From NCBI GenBank assembly GCA_949752795.1, contig CATKHW010000566.1:1-64000 (forward strand): a stretch of 64,000 nt of DNA, read 5' to 3'. Below the pieces are notes generated by a model. It made no database searches and had not been told where the DNA came from. It worked only from the letters and a program-made list of their open reading frames with translations. This stretch comes from Hyperoodon ampullatus (Eukaryota; Chordata; Mammalia; Artiodactyla; Ziphiidae). The stretch's first letter is position 1; every line of letters begins with the position of its first letter. A program made the position numbers and the translations under genes. Of this stretch, positions 39,387 to 52,080 are shown piece after piece.

Positions 39387-42300
39387 ACCTTGCCGTTCCC
39401 TAACCCGAACCCTAGCTCGGAACGGAAACCCACCAGGAGCCCTACACCTTACCCTCCGCCGTGCGCTAATCCTGATGCGTCCGCTGACACTGACCCGTGT
39501 GTCCGCACGTGCCCTGAACTGAGCCCGTGTCCATACCATCACCTGTGCCCTAAACCTTGCCGTTCCCTAACCCGAACCCTAGCCCGGAAAGGAAACCCAC
39601 CAGCAGCCCTACACCTTACCCTCCGCCGTGCCCTAATCCTGATGCGTACGCTGACACTGACCCGTGTGTCCGTACGTGCCCTGACCCCAGCACATGTCCG
39701 TAACCTCACCTATGCCCTAAACCTTGCCGTTCCCTATCCCGAACCCTAGCCCGGAATGGAAACCAACAGCAGCCCTACACCATACACTCCGACGTGCCCT
39801 AATCCTGATACGTATGCTGACACTGACCAGTGCGTCCACACGTGCCCTGACCCCAGCACGTATCCGTACCCTCACCTGTGCCCTAAACCTTGCCGTTCCC
39901 TAACCCGAACCCTAGCCCAGAACGGAAACCCACCAGCAGCCCTACAACTTACTCTCCGCCGTGCCCTAATCCTGATACGTACGCTGACACTGATCCGTGC
40001 GTCCGCACATGCCCTGACCCCAGCCCGTGTCCGTACCCTCACCTGTGCCCTAAACCTTGCCGTTCCCTAACCGGAACCATAGCCCGGAACGGAAACGCAC
40101 CAGCAGCCCTACACCTTACCCTCCACCGTGCCCTAATCCTGATGGGTACGCTGACAATGACCCGTGCGTCCACACGTGCCCTGACCTCAGTCCGTATCCG
40201 TACCCTCACCTGTGCCCTAAACCTTGCCGTTGCAACCCGAAACCTAGCCCGGAATGGAAACCCACCAGCAGCACTAAACCTTACCCTCCGCCTGGCCCTA
40301 ATCCTGATGCGTACGCTGACACTGACCCGTGTGTCCGCACGTGCCCTGAACCCATCCCGTGTCCGTACCCTCACCTGTGCCCTAAACCTTGCCATTCCCT
40401 AACCCGAACCCTAGCCCGGAACGGAAACCCAGCAGCAGCCCTACACCTTACCCTCTACCGTGCCCTAATCCTGATGCGTACGCTGACACTGACCCGTGCG
40501 TCCGCACGTGCCCTGACCCAGGCCGTGTCCGTACCCTCACCTGTGCCCTAAACCTTGCCATTCCCTAACCCGAACCCTAGCCAGGAACTGAAACCCACCA
40601 GCAGCCCTACACCTTACCCTCCACCGTGCCCTAATCCTGATGCGTACGCTGACACTGACCCGTGTGTCCGTACGTGCCCTGACCCCAGCACGTGTCCGTA
40701 CCCTCACCTGTGTCTTAAACCTTGCCGTTCCCTATCCCGAACCCTAGTCCAGAACGGAAACCCGCCAGCAGCCCTACACATTACCCTCCGCCGTGCCCTA
40801 ATCCTGATGCGTACGCTGACACTGACCCGTGTGTCCGTACGTGCCCTGACCCCAGCACGTGTCCGTACCCTCACCTGTGCCCTAAACCATGCCGTTCCCT
40901 AACGCGAACCCTAGCCCGGAACTGAAACATAACAGCATCCCTGCACCTTACCCTCTGCCATGACCTAATCCTGATGCAAACGCTGACATTGAACCGTGCG
41001 TTCGCACGTGCCCTGACCCCAGCCCGTGTCTGTACCATCACGTGTGCCCTAAACCTTGCTGTTCCCTAACCCGAAGCCTAGCCCGGAACGGAAAGCAACC
41101 AGGAACCCTACACCTTACCCTCAGCCGTTCCGTAACCTTGATGTGTCCGCTGACACTGAACCGTGTGTCCACACGTGCCCTGAACCCAGCCCGTGTCCGT
41201 ACCCTCACCTGTGCCCTAATCCTTGCCGTTCCCTAACCTGAATACTAGCCCGGAACGGAAACCCACCAGCAGCCCTACACCTTACCCTCCGCCGTGCCCT
41301 AATACTGATGCGTACGCTGACACTGACCTGTGCGTCCACACGTGCCCTGATCACAGCAGGTGTCCGTACCCTCACCTGTTCCCTAAACCTTGCCTTTCCC
41401 TAACACGAACCCTAGCCCGGAACGGAAACCCACGATCAGCCCTACACCTTACCCTCCGCCGTGCCCTAATCCTGATACGAACGCTGACACTGACCCGTGC
41501 TCCCGCACGTCCCCTGAACCCAGCCCGTGTCCGTACCCTCACCTGTGCCCTAAAACTTGCCGTTTCCTAACCCGAACCCTAGCATGGAACGGAAACCCAC
41601 CAGCAGCTCTACACCTTACCCTCCGCCGTGCCCTAATCCTGCTGCGTACGCAGACACTGACCCGTGCGTCCGCACGTGCCCTGACCCCAGCACGTGTCCG
41701 TACCCTCACCTGTGCCCTAACACTTCCCGTTCCCTAACCCAACCTTAGCCGGGAACAGAAACCCACCAGCAGCCCTACACTTTACCTTCCGCCGTGCCCT
41801 AATCCTAATCCGTATGCTGACACTGACCCGTGCGTCCGCACGTGCCCTGACCCCAGCACCTGTCCGTACACTCACCTTTGCCCTAAACCTTGCCGTGCCC
41901 TAACCCGAACCCTAGCCCGGAACGGAAACCCACCAGCAGCCCTACACCTTACCCTCCGCCGTGCCCTAATCCTGATGCGAACGCTGACACTGACCCGTGC
42001 GTCCGCACGTGCCCTGATCCCATCACATGTCCGTACCCACACCTGTGCCCTAAATGTTGACGTTCCCTAACATGAACCCTAGCCCTGAAAGGGAAACCCA
42101 CCAGCAGCCCTAAACCTTACCCTCCGCCGTGCCCTATTCCTAATCCGTACGCTGACAATGACCCGTGTGTCCACACGTGCCCTGACACCAGCACGTGTCG
42201 GTACCCTCACCTATGCCTTAACATTGCCGTTCCCTAAACCGAACCCTAGCCCAGAACGGACAACCACCAGCAGCCCTACACCTTACCCTCCGCCATGCCC

Positions 42301-43554
42301 TAATCCTAATCCGTACGCTGACACTGACCCTTGCATCCGCACGTGCCCTGACCCCAGCACGTGTCCGTACCCTCACCTGTGCCCTAAACATTACCGTTCC
42401 CTGACCCAATCCCTAGTCCTGAACAGAAAGCCACGAGCAACCCTACACCTTATCCTCAACCGTGCCCTAATCCTAATCCGTATGCTGTAAATGACCTGTG
42501 CGTCCGCACGTGCCTGACCCCAGCATGTGTCCGTACCCTCACCTGTGCCCTAAACATAGCCATACCCTAACCCGAACCCTAGGCCGGAACGGAAAACCAC
42601 CAGCAGCCCTACACCTTACCATCCGCCGTGCCCTAATCCTAATCCGTACGCTGACAATGACCTGTGCGTCCGCACGTACCCTGACCCCATCATGTGTCCG
42701 TACACTCACTTGTGCCCTAAACCTTGCCGTTCCCTAATCTGAACCCTAGCCTGGAACAGAAACCCACCAGCAGCCCTAAACCTTACCCTCCGCCGTGCCC
42801 TAATACTAATCCGTACGCCCAAACTGACCCGTGTGTCCGCACGTGCCCTGATCCCAGCATGTGTCCGTACCTTCACCTGCGCCCTAAACCTAGCTGTTCC
42901 CTAACACGAACCCTAGCCCAGAACGGAAACCCACCAGCAGCCTTACACCTTACCCTCCCCCGTGCACTAATCGTAATCCGTACGCTGACACTGAACCATG
43001 CTTCCGCACGTGCCCTGACCCCACAACGTGTCCGTACCCTCAACATTGCCGTTCCCTAAACCGAACCCTAGCCCAGAATGGAAACCCACCAGCAGGCCTA
43101 AACCTTACCCTCCGCCGTTCCCTAATGCTAATCCGTACGCTGACAGTGACACGTGCGACCGCACGTGCCCTGACCCCAGCACGTGTCCGTACCCTCACCT
43201 GTGCGCTATACCTTGCCATTCCCTAACCCGAACCCTAACCCGGAAAGGAAACCCACCAGCAGCCCTACACCTTACCCTCCGCCCTGCCCTAATCCTAATC
43301 CGTACGCCGACACTGACCCGTGTGTCAGCACATGCCCTGACCCCAGCACGTGTCCGTACCCTCACCTGTGCCCTAAACCCTGCCGTTCCCTACGCCGAAC
43401 CCTAGACCGTAACGGAAACCCACCAGGAGCCCTACACCTTACCCTCTGCCATGCCCTAATCCTAATCCATACGCTGACACTTACCCATGCGTCCGCACGT
43501 GCCCTGACCCCAGCACGTGTCCGTACCCTCACCTGTGCCCTAAACCTTGCCGTT

Positions 43555-43575
43555 CCCTAACCCGAACCCTAGCCC
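43555..43575 (-). other. Telomere-type G-quadruplex motif (one per consensus monomer)
   Basis: On the given strand four CCC tracts are separated by TAA, GAA and TAG. The minus strand therefore has four GGG tracts with three-base loops CTA, TTC and TTA, the architecture of the vertebrate telomeric G-quadruplex with two altered loops. This is one well-formed example; the same position is intact or nearly so in a large share of monomers (for example 4013 and 63489 onward), and broken in others by CCC to ACC or CAA changes. A second, longer-loop G-tract cluster lies over the CCCTGACCCCAGCCC region of each monomer. Folding is predicted from sequence only. Confidence 0.75.
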
Positions 43576-43662
43576 GGAACGGAAATCCACCAGCCGCCCT
43601 ACACCTTACCCTCCGCCGTGCCCTAATACTAATCCGTAGGCTGACACTGACCCGTGCGTCTG

Positions 43663-43686
43663 CACGTGCCCTGACCCCAGCACGTG
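43663..43686. other. Paired CACGTG palindromes (E-box/G-box type) in a type B monomer
   Basis: Two perfect CACGTG hexamers start at 43663 and 43681. CACGTG is the core site of MYC/MAX and USF-type bHLH proteins, of plant G-box factors and of yeast Cbf1. In type A monomers only the first is present, as GCACGTGCCC, and the second position reads CCCGTG. CpG-type changes (CATGTG, CACGTT, CACATG) destroy some sites. Whether any protein binds here is unknown; the palindrome and its density, one to two per 167 bp, are directly visible. Confidence 0.7.
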
Positions 43687-46600
43687 TCCGTACCCTCACC
43701 TGTGCCCTAAACCTTTCCTTTCCCTAACCCGAACCCTAGGCCGGAATGGAAAACCACCATCAGCCCTACACCTTACCGTCCGCCGTGCCCTAATCCTAAT
43801 ACATACGCTGACATTGACCTGTGCGTTCGCACGTGCCATGACACCAGCAGGAGTCCGTACCCTCACCTGTACCCTCAACCTTGCCGTTCCCTAACCGAAC
43901 CCTAGCCCGGAACGGAAACCCACCAGCAGCCCTACACCTACCCCTCCCCCATGCCTTAATCCTAATCCGCACGCAGACACTGACCCGTGAGTCCGCACGT
44001 GCCCTGACAACAGCACGTGTCCGTACCCACACCTGTGCCCTAAACATTGCCGTTCCCTAACCCGAACCCTAGCCCGGAGCGCAAACCCTCAGCCCTGCAC
44101 CTTACCCTCCGCCGTGCCCTAATCCTAATCCGTACGCTGACAATGACGCCTGCGTCCCCACGTGCCCTGACCCCAGCACGTGTCCGTACCCTCACCTGTG
44201 CCCTAACCCTTCCCGTTCCCTAACCTGAACCCTAGGCCGGAATCGAAAACCACCAGCTGCCCTACACCTTACCCTCCGCCGTGCCCTAATCCTAATCCGT
44301 ACGCTAACACAGACCGGTGCGTCCGCACGTGCCCTGAGCCCATCACGTGTCCGTACCCTAACCTGTGACCTATACCTTGCCGTTCCCTAAAACGAACCCT
44401 AGTCCAGAACGGAAACCCACCAGCAGCCCTACACCTTGCCCTCCGCCGTGTAACAATGCTAGTCCGTACGCTGACACTGGACCGTGCGTCCGCACGTGCC
44501 CTCACCCCAGCACGTGTCCGTACACTCACCTGTGCCCTAAACCTTGCCGTTCCCTCACCCGAACCCTAGCCCTGAACGGAAACCCACCAGCAGCCCTACA
44601 CCTTACCCTGCGCCGTGCCCTAATGCTAATCCATACGCTGACACTGACCTGTGCGTCCGCACGTGCCCTGAAACCATCACGTGTCCGTACCCTCACCTGT
44701 GCCCTAAACCTTGCCATTCCCTAACCTGAACCCTAGCCCGGAACAGAAACCCACCAGCAGCCCTACACCTTACCCTCCACCGTGCCCTAATCCTAATCCG
44801 TACGCTGACACTGACTCAAGCGTCCGCACGTGCCCTGACACCAGAATGTGTCCATACCATCACCTACGCCCTAAATCTATCCATTACCTAACCCGAAGCC
44901 AAGCCCATAACAGAAACCCTTCAGCAGCCCTACACCTTACCCTCCGCCATGCCCTAATCCTAATCCGTACGCTGACACTGACCCGTGCGTCCGCACGTGC
45001 CCTGAACCCAGCACGTGTCCGTACACTCACCTGTGCCATAAATATTGCCGTTCCCTGACCCGAACCCTAGCCCTGAACGGAAAGTCACCAGCAACGCTAC
45101 ACCTTATCCTCCACCGTGCCCTAATCCTAATCCGTACGCTGACACTGACCCGTGCGTCCGCACGTGCCTGACACCAGGATGTGTCCGTACCCTCACCTGC
45201 GCACTAAACCTAGCCGTTCCCTAACCCGAACCCAAGCCCCTAACGGAAACCCACCAGCAGCCCTACACCTTACCCTCCGCCGTGCCTTAATCCTGCTGCG
45301 TACGCTGACACTGACACGTGCGTCCGCACGTGCCCTGACCCCAGCACGTGTCCGTACTCTCACCTGTGCCCTAACACTTCCCGTTCCCTAACCCAACCCT
45401 AGCCGGGAACAGAAACCCACCAGCAGCCCTACACTTTACCCTCCACCGTGCCCTAATCCTAATCCGTACGCAGACACTGACCCGTGCGTCTGCACGTGCC
45501 CTGAACCCAGCACGTGTCCGTACCCTCACCTGTGCACTAAACCTTGCCATTCCCTAACCCGAACCCTAGCCCGGAACGGAAACCCACCAGCAGCCCTACA
45601 CCTTACCCTCCACCGTGCCCTAAGCGTAATCCGTACGCTGACACTGACCCGTGCGTCCGCACGTGCTCTGACCCCAGCACATGTCCGTAACCTCACCTGT
45701 TCCCTAAACCTTGCCGTTCCCTAACCCGACCCTAGCCCGGAATGGAAACCTACCAGGAGCCCTACACCTTACCCTGTGCCGTGCCCGAATCCGAATCCAT
45801 TCGCTGACACTGACCCGTGCGTCCGCACGTGCCCTGACCCCAGCACGTGTCCGTACCCTCACCTGTGCCCTAAACATTGCCGTTCCCTGACCCGAACCCT
45901 AGCCCAGAACGGAAAGCCACCAGCAACCCTACACCTTATCCTCCACCGTGCCCTAATCCTAATCCGTACGCTGACACTGACCCGTGAGTCCGCACGTGCC
46001 TGACCCCAGGATGTGTCCGTACCCTCACCTGCGCCCTAAACTTAGCCGTTCCCAAACCCGATCCCAAGCCCATAACGGAAACCCACCAGCAGCCCTACAC
46101 CTTACCCTCCGCCGTGCCCTAATCCTGATGCGTACGCTGACACTGACCCGTGCATCAGCACGTGCCCTGACCCCAGCACGTGTCTGTACCCTCACCTCTG
46201 CCCTAACCCTTCCCGTTCCCTAACCCAACCCTAGCCCGGAACATAAACCCACCAGCAGCCCTACACTTTACCTTCCGCCGTGCCCTAATCCTAATCCGTA
46301 TGCTGACACTGACCCGTGCGTCCGCACGTGCCCTGACCCCAGCACCTGTCCGTACACTCACCTTTGCCCTCAACCTTGCCGTGCCCTAACCCGAACCCTA
46401 GCCCGGAACGGAAACCCACCAGCAGCCCTACACCTTACCCTCCGCCGTGCCCTAATCCTAATCCGTACGCTGACACTGACCCGTGCGTCCGCACGTGCCC
46501 TGATCCCATCACATGTCCGTACCCACACCTGTGCCCTAAATTTTGACGTTCCCTAACATGAAACCTAGCCCTGAAAGGGAAACCAACCAGCAGCCCTAAA

Positions 46601-49577
46601 CCGTACCCTCCGCCGTGCCCTATTCCTAATCTGTACGCTGACAATGACCCGTGCGTCCACACGTGCCCTGACACCAGCACGTGTCGGTACCCTCACCTGT
46701 GCCTTAACATTGCCGTTCCCTAAACCGAACCCTAGCCCAGAACGGACAACCACCAGCAGTCCTACACCTTACCCTCCGCCGTGCCCTAATCCTAATCCGT
46801 ACGCTGACACTGACACTTGCATCCGCACGTGCCCTGACCCCAGCACGTGTCCGTACCCTCACCTGTGCCCTAAACATTACCGTTCCCTGACCCAATCCCT
46901 AGTCCTGAACAGAAAGCCATGAGCAACCCTACACCTTATCCTCAACCGTGCCCTAATCCTAATCCGTACGCTGAAAATGACCTGTGCGTCCGCACGTGCC
47001 TGACCCCAGCATGTGTCCGTACCCTCACCTGCGCCCTAAACATAGCCATACCCTAACCCGAACCCTAGGCCGGAACGGAAAACCACCAGCAGCCCTACAC
47101 CTTACCATTCGCCGTGCCCTAATCCTAATCCGTACGCTGACAATGACCTGTGCGTCCGCACGTACCCTGACCCCATCACGTGTCCATACCCTCACTTTTG
47201 CCCTAAACCTTGCCGTTCCCTAATCTGAACCCTAGCCCGGAACAGAAACCCACCAGCAGCCCTAAACCTTACCCTCCGCCGTGCCCTAATACTAATCCGT
47301 ACGCCTAAACTGACCCGTGTGTCCGCACGTGCCCTGATCCCAGCATGTGTCCGTACCTTCACCTGCGCCCTAAACCTAGCTGTTCCCTAACACGAACCCT
47401 AGCCCAGAACGGAAACCCACCAGCAGCCTTACACCTTACCCTCCCCCGTGCACTAATCGTAATCCGTACGCTGACACTGAACCATGCTTCCGCACGTGCC
47501 CTGACCCCACAACGTGTCCGTACCCTCAACCTTGCCGTTCCCTAAACCGAACCCTAGCCCAGAATGGAAACCCACCAGCAGGCCTAAACCTTACCCTCCG
47601 CCGTTCCCTAATGCTAATCCGTACGCTGACAGTGACACGTGCGACCGCACGTGCCCTGACCCCAGCACGTGTCCGTACCCTCACCTGTGCGCTATACCTT
47701 GCCATTCCCTAACCCGAACCCTAACCCGGAAAGGAAACCCACCAGCAGCCCTACACCTTACCCTCCGCCCTGCCCTAATCCTAATCCGTACGCTGACACA
47801 GACCCGTGCGTCCGCACGTGCCTTGACCCCAGCACGTGTCCTTACGCTCACCTCTGCCCTAAACCTTGCCGATCCCTAACCCGAACCTTAGCCCGGAACG
47901 GAAAACCACCAGCAGCCCTACACCTTACCCTCTGCCATGCCCTAATCCTAATCCGTACGCTGACAATGACCCATGCGTCTGCACATGCCCTGACCCCAGC
48001 ACTTGTTCGTACCCTCACCTGTGCCCTAAACCTTGCCATTCCCTAACCCGAACACTAGCCCCAAACGGAAACCCAACAGAAGAAGTACACCTTACCCTCC
48101 GCCGTGCCCTAATCCTAATCCGTACGCCGACACTGACCCGTGTGTCAGCACGTGCCCTGACCCCAGCACGTGTCCGTACCCTCACCTGTGCCCTAAACCC
48201 TGCCGTTCCCTACGCCGAACCCTAGACCGTAACGGAAACCCACCAGGAGCCCTACACCTTACCCTCCGCCATGCCCGAATCCTAATCCATACGCTGACAC
48301 TTACCCATGCGTCCGCACGTACCCTGACCCCAGCACGTGTCCGTACCCTCACCTGTGCCCTAAACCTTGCCGTTCCCTAACCCGAACCCTAGCCCGGAAC
48401 GGAAATCCACCAGCCGCCCTACACCTTACCCTCAGCCGTGCCCTAATACTAATCCGTAGGCTGACACTGACCCGTGCGTCTGCACGTGCCCTGACCCCAG
48501 CACATGTCCGTACCCTCACCTGTGCCCTAAACCTTTCCGTTTCCTAAGCCGAACCCTAGGCCGGAATGGAAAACCACCATCAGCCCTACACCTTACCGTC
48601 CACCGTGCCCTAATCCTAATACATACGCTGACATTGACCTGTGCGTTCGCACGTGCCATGACACCAGCACGAGTCCGTACCCTCACCTGTACCCTCAACC
48701 TTGACGTTCCCTAACCGAACCCTAGCCCGGAACGGAAACCCACCAGCAGCCCTACACCTACCCCTCCCCCATGCCTTAATCCTAATCCGCACGCAGACAC
48801 TGACCCGTGAGTCCGCACGTACCCTGACAACAGCACGTGTCCGTACCCACACCTGTGCCCTAAACCTTGCCGTTCCCTAACCCGAACCCTAGCCCGGAAC
48901 GCAAACCCTCAGCCCTGCACCTTACCCTCCGCCGTGAACTAATCCTAATCCGTACGCTGACACTTCCCAGGGCGTCCGCACGTGCCCTGACCCCAGCACG
49001 TGTCCGTCCCCTCACCTGTGCCCTAAACCTTGCCGTTCCCTAACCCGAACCCTAGCACAGAACGGAAACCCACAAGCAGCCTCACACCTTACCCTCCCCC
49101 GTGCCCTAATCCTAATTCGTACGCTGACACTGAACCGTGCGTCCGCATGTGCTCTGATCCCACATCGTTTCCGTACCCTCAACCTTGCCGTTCCGTAACC
49201 CGAAACCTAGCCCGGAACGGAAACCCACCAGGAGCCCTACACCTTACCGTGTGCCGTGCCCTAATCCTATTCTGTACGCTGACACTGAACCGTGCGTCCG
49301 CATGTGCCCTGACCCCAGCATGTGTCCGTACCCTCACATGCGCCCTAAACCTAGCCATTCCCTAACCCAAACCCTAGGCCGGAACGGAAAACCACCAGCA
49401 GCCCTACACCTTACCCTCCGCTATGCCCTAATCCTAATCCGTACGCTGACACTGACCCGTGCGTCCGCACGTTCCCTGACCCCAGCACGTGTCTGTACAC
49501 TCACCTGTGCCCTAAATCTTGCCGTTCCCTAACCCGAACCCAAGCCCGGAAAGGAAACCCACCAGCAGACCTACACC

Positions 49578-50520
49578 TTACCCTCCACCGTGCCCTAATC
49601 CTAATCCGTACGCTAACACTGACCGGTGCGTCCGCACGTGCCCTGACCACATCACGTGTAAGTACCCTAACCTGTGACCTATACCTTGCCGTTCCCTAAC
49701 ACGAACCCTAGTCCAGAACGGAAACCCACCAGCACCCCTACCCCTTACCCTCCGCCGTGCCCTAATGCTAGTCCGTACGCTGACACTGGACAGTGCGTCC
49801 GCACGTGCCCTCACCCCAGCACGTGTCTGTACACTCACCTGTGCCCTAAAACTTGCCGTTCCCTCACCCGAACCCCAGCCCTGAATGGAAACCCACCAGC
49901 AGCCCTACACCTTACCCTGCGCCGTGCCCTAATGCTAATCCATACGCTGACACTGACCTGTGCGTCCGCATGTGCCCTGACCCCAGCATGTGTCCGTACC
50001 CTCACATGCGCCCTAAACCTAGCCATTCCCTAACCCAAACCCTAGGCCGGAACGGAAAACCACCAGCAGCCCTACACCTTACCCTCCGCTATGCCCTAAT
50101 CCTAATTCGTACGCTGACACTGACCCGTGCGTCCGCACGTTCCCTGACCCCAGCACGTGTCTGTACACTCACCTGTGCCCTAAATCTTGCCGTTCCCTAA
50201 CCCGAACCCAAGCCCGGAAAGGAAACCCACCAGCAGACCTACACCTTACCCTCCGCCGTGCCCTAATCCTAATCCGTACGCTAACACTGACCGGTGCGTC
50301 CGCACGTGCCCTGACCACATCACGTGTAAGTACCCTAACCTGTGACCTATACCTTGCCGTTCCCTAACACGAACCCTAGTCCAGAACGGAAACCCACCAG
50401 CACCCCTACCCCTTACCCTCCGCCGTGCCCTAATGCTAGTCCGTACGCTGACACTGGACAGTGCGTCCGCACGTGCCCTCACCCCAGCACGTGTCCGTAC
50501 ACTCACCTGTGCCCTAAACC
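49578..50520 (+). repeat. Four-monomer (668-bp) tandem duplication in type B
   Basis: Units with CACGTGTAAGTACCCTAACC near 49,653 recur near 50,321, exactly 668 bases later, together with the neighbouring CAGCACCCCTACCCC and GGACAGTGCGTCC variants. The GTAAG variant is seen nowhere else in the window, so it marks this local duplication. Confidence 0.72.
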
Positions 50521-50860
50521 TTGCCATTCCCTAACCTGAACCCTAGCCCAGAACAGAAACCCACCAGCAGCCCTAAACCTTACCCTCCGCCATGTCCTAA
50601 TCCTAATCTGTACGCTGACACTGACCCGTGCGTCCCCACGTGCCCTTACCCCAGAAAGTGTCCGTACCCTCACCTGTGCTCTAAACCTTGCCGTTTCCTA
50701 ACCCGAACCCTAGACCGGAACGTAAAACCACCAGCAGACCTACACCTTACCGTCCGCCGTGACCTAATCCTAATCCGTACGCTGACACAGACCCGTGCGT
50801 ACGCACGTGCCCTGACACCGGCATGTGTCCGTACCCTCAACCTTGTAGTTCCCTAACCCG

Positions 50861-52080
50861 AACCCTAGCCCGGAACAGAAACCCACCAGCAATCATACAC
50901 CTTACCTTCCGCGGTGCCCTAAAACTGATGCGTACGCTGACACTGACCCGTGCGTCCGCACGTGTCCTGACCCCAGCCCGTGTCTGTACCCTCACGTGTG
51001 CCCTAAACCTTGCAGTTCCCTAACCCAAACCCTAGCCCGGAACAGAAACCCACCAGCAGCCCTACACCTTATGCTCCGCCGTGCCCTAATCCAGATGCGT
51101 ACGCTGACACTGACCCATGTGTCCGCACGTGCCCTGACCCCAGCCCGTGTCCGTACCCTCACCTGTGCCCTAAACCTTGCCGTTCCCTAACCTGAACCCT
51201 AGCCTGGAACGGAAGCACCCCAGCAGCCCTGCACCTTACCCTCCGCCGTGCCCTAATCCTGATGCGTACGCTGACATTGACCCTTGCGTCTGCACGTGCC
51301 CTGACCCCAGCCCGTGTCCATACCCTCACCTGTGCCCTAAACCTTGCCATTCCCTAACCCGAACCCTAGCCCAAAACGGAAACCCAACAGCAGCCCTAAA
51401 CCTTACCCTCCGCCGTGCCCTAATCCTGATGCGTACGCTGACATTGACCGGTGCGTCCGCACGTGACCTGACCCCAGCCCGTGTCCGTACACTCACCTGT
51501 GCCCTAAACCTTGGCGATCCCTAACTGGAACCCTAGCCTGAAACGGAAACCAACCAGCAGCCCTAAACCTCACCATCCGCCGTGCCCTAATCCTGATGCA
51601 TACGCTGACACTGACCCGTGCGTCCTCACGTGCCCTGAACCCAGCCCGTGTCCATACCCTCACCTGTGCCCTAAACCTTGCCATTCCCTAACCCGAACCC
51701 TAGCCCAGAACGGAAACCCACCAGCAGCCCTACACCTTACCCTCTGCCGTGCCCTAATCCTGATGCGTACGCTGACACTGACCCGTACGTCCGAACGTGC
51801 CCTGACACCAGCCCGTGTCCATACCCTTACCTGTGCCCTAAACCTTGCCGTTCCCTAACCCGTACGCTAGCCCGGAACGGAAACCCACCAGCCGCCCTAC
51901 AGCTTACCCTCCGCCGTGCCCTAATCCTGATGCGTACGCTGACACTGACCGGTGCGTCCTCATGTGCCCTGACCCCAGCCCGTGTCCGTACCCTCAGCTA
52001 TGCCCTAAACCTTGCCGTTCCCTAACCCGAAGCCTAGAGCGGAAGGGAAACCCACCAGCAGCCCTACACCTTACCCTCCG
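50861..52080 (+). repeat. Short type A segment, second copy
   Basis: About seven type A units equivalent to 26.07-27.29 kb at a constant offset of 24,785 bases. Shared odd variants include GGAAGCACCCCAGCAG (51,210, matching 26,426) and CTTGGCGATCCCTAACTGG (51,521, matching 26,736). Confidence 0.75.

Larger units (their letters stand above)
28201..41790 (+). repeat. Type A block 2
   Basis: Type A monomers containing the duplicated 13-mer at 30.1-34.5 kb and the duplicated part-16-mer at 35.4-39.4 kb. From about 40.39 kb the sequence is the second copy of the 14.34-15.7 kb region. Two longer-than-usual open frames of 226 codons (35,551 and 38,222) exist only because two bases are missing near 35,880 and 38,551 (CCCTAACCTTGCC in place of CCCTAAACCTTGCC plus a nearby change). 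Confidence 0.82.
43547..43713 (+). repeat. Representative type B monomer (167 bp)
   Basis: This unit aligns to type A over its full length but carries the B markers: CTAATCCGTA replaces CTGATGCGTA, and AGCACGTGTCC replaces AGCCCGTGTCC. The second change creates an extra CACGTG, so this monomer has CACGTG at 43663-43668 and again at 43681-43686, 18 bp apart start to start. It also holds the intact four-tract C-rich motif at 43555-43575. Other type B units often have CCTAGGCCGG in place of CCTAGCCCGG, and many are 12 bp shorter. This unit itself has an unusual GTAGGC in place of GTACGC. Confidence 0.92.
41750..48120 (+). repeat. 4,486-bp interspersed duplication within type B block 2
   Basis: 41,750-43,300 aligns to 46,236-47,790 at offset 4,486 (about 27 monomers with two short units). 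Beyond that the offset becomes 4,820, two extra 167-bp units. Shared oddities include CCCTGAAAGGGAAACC at 42,083 and 46,569, and ATTGACGTT-type or TTTTGACGTT changes just before. Both copies also match 16.7-18.9 kb, so the segment exists three times in the window. Confidence 0.75.
41791..50860 (+). repeat. Type B block 2
   Basis: This block starts with CCTAATCCGTATGC near 41,800 and ends before AAACTGATGCGTACGC near 50,925, exactly as type B block 1 does. It is a rearranged copy of block 1: 41.75-44.1 kb matches 16.7-18.9 kb, 44.27-45.3 kb matches 23.5-24.5 kb, 45.39-48.9 kb matches 15.69-18.9 kb a second time, 49.0-49.6 kb matches 19.1-19.7 kb, and 50.5-50.9 kb matches 25.7-26.1 kb. Confidence 0.82.
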
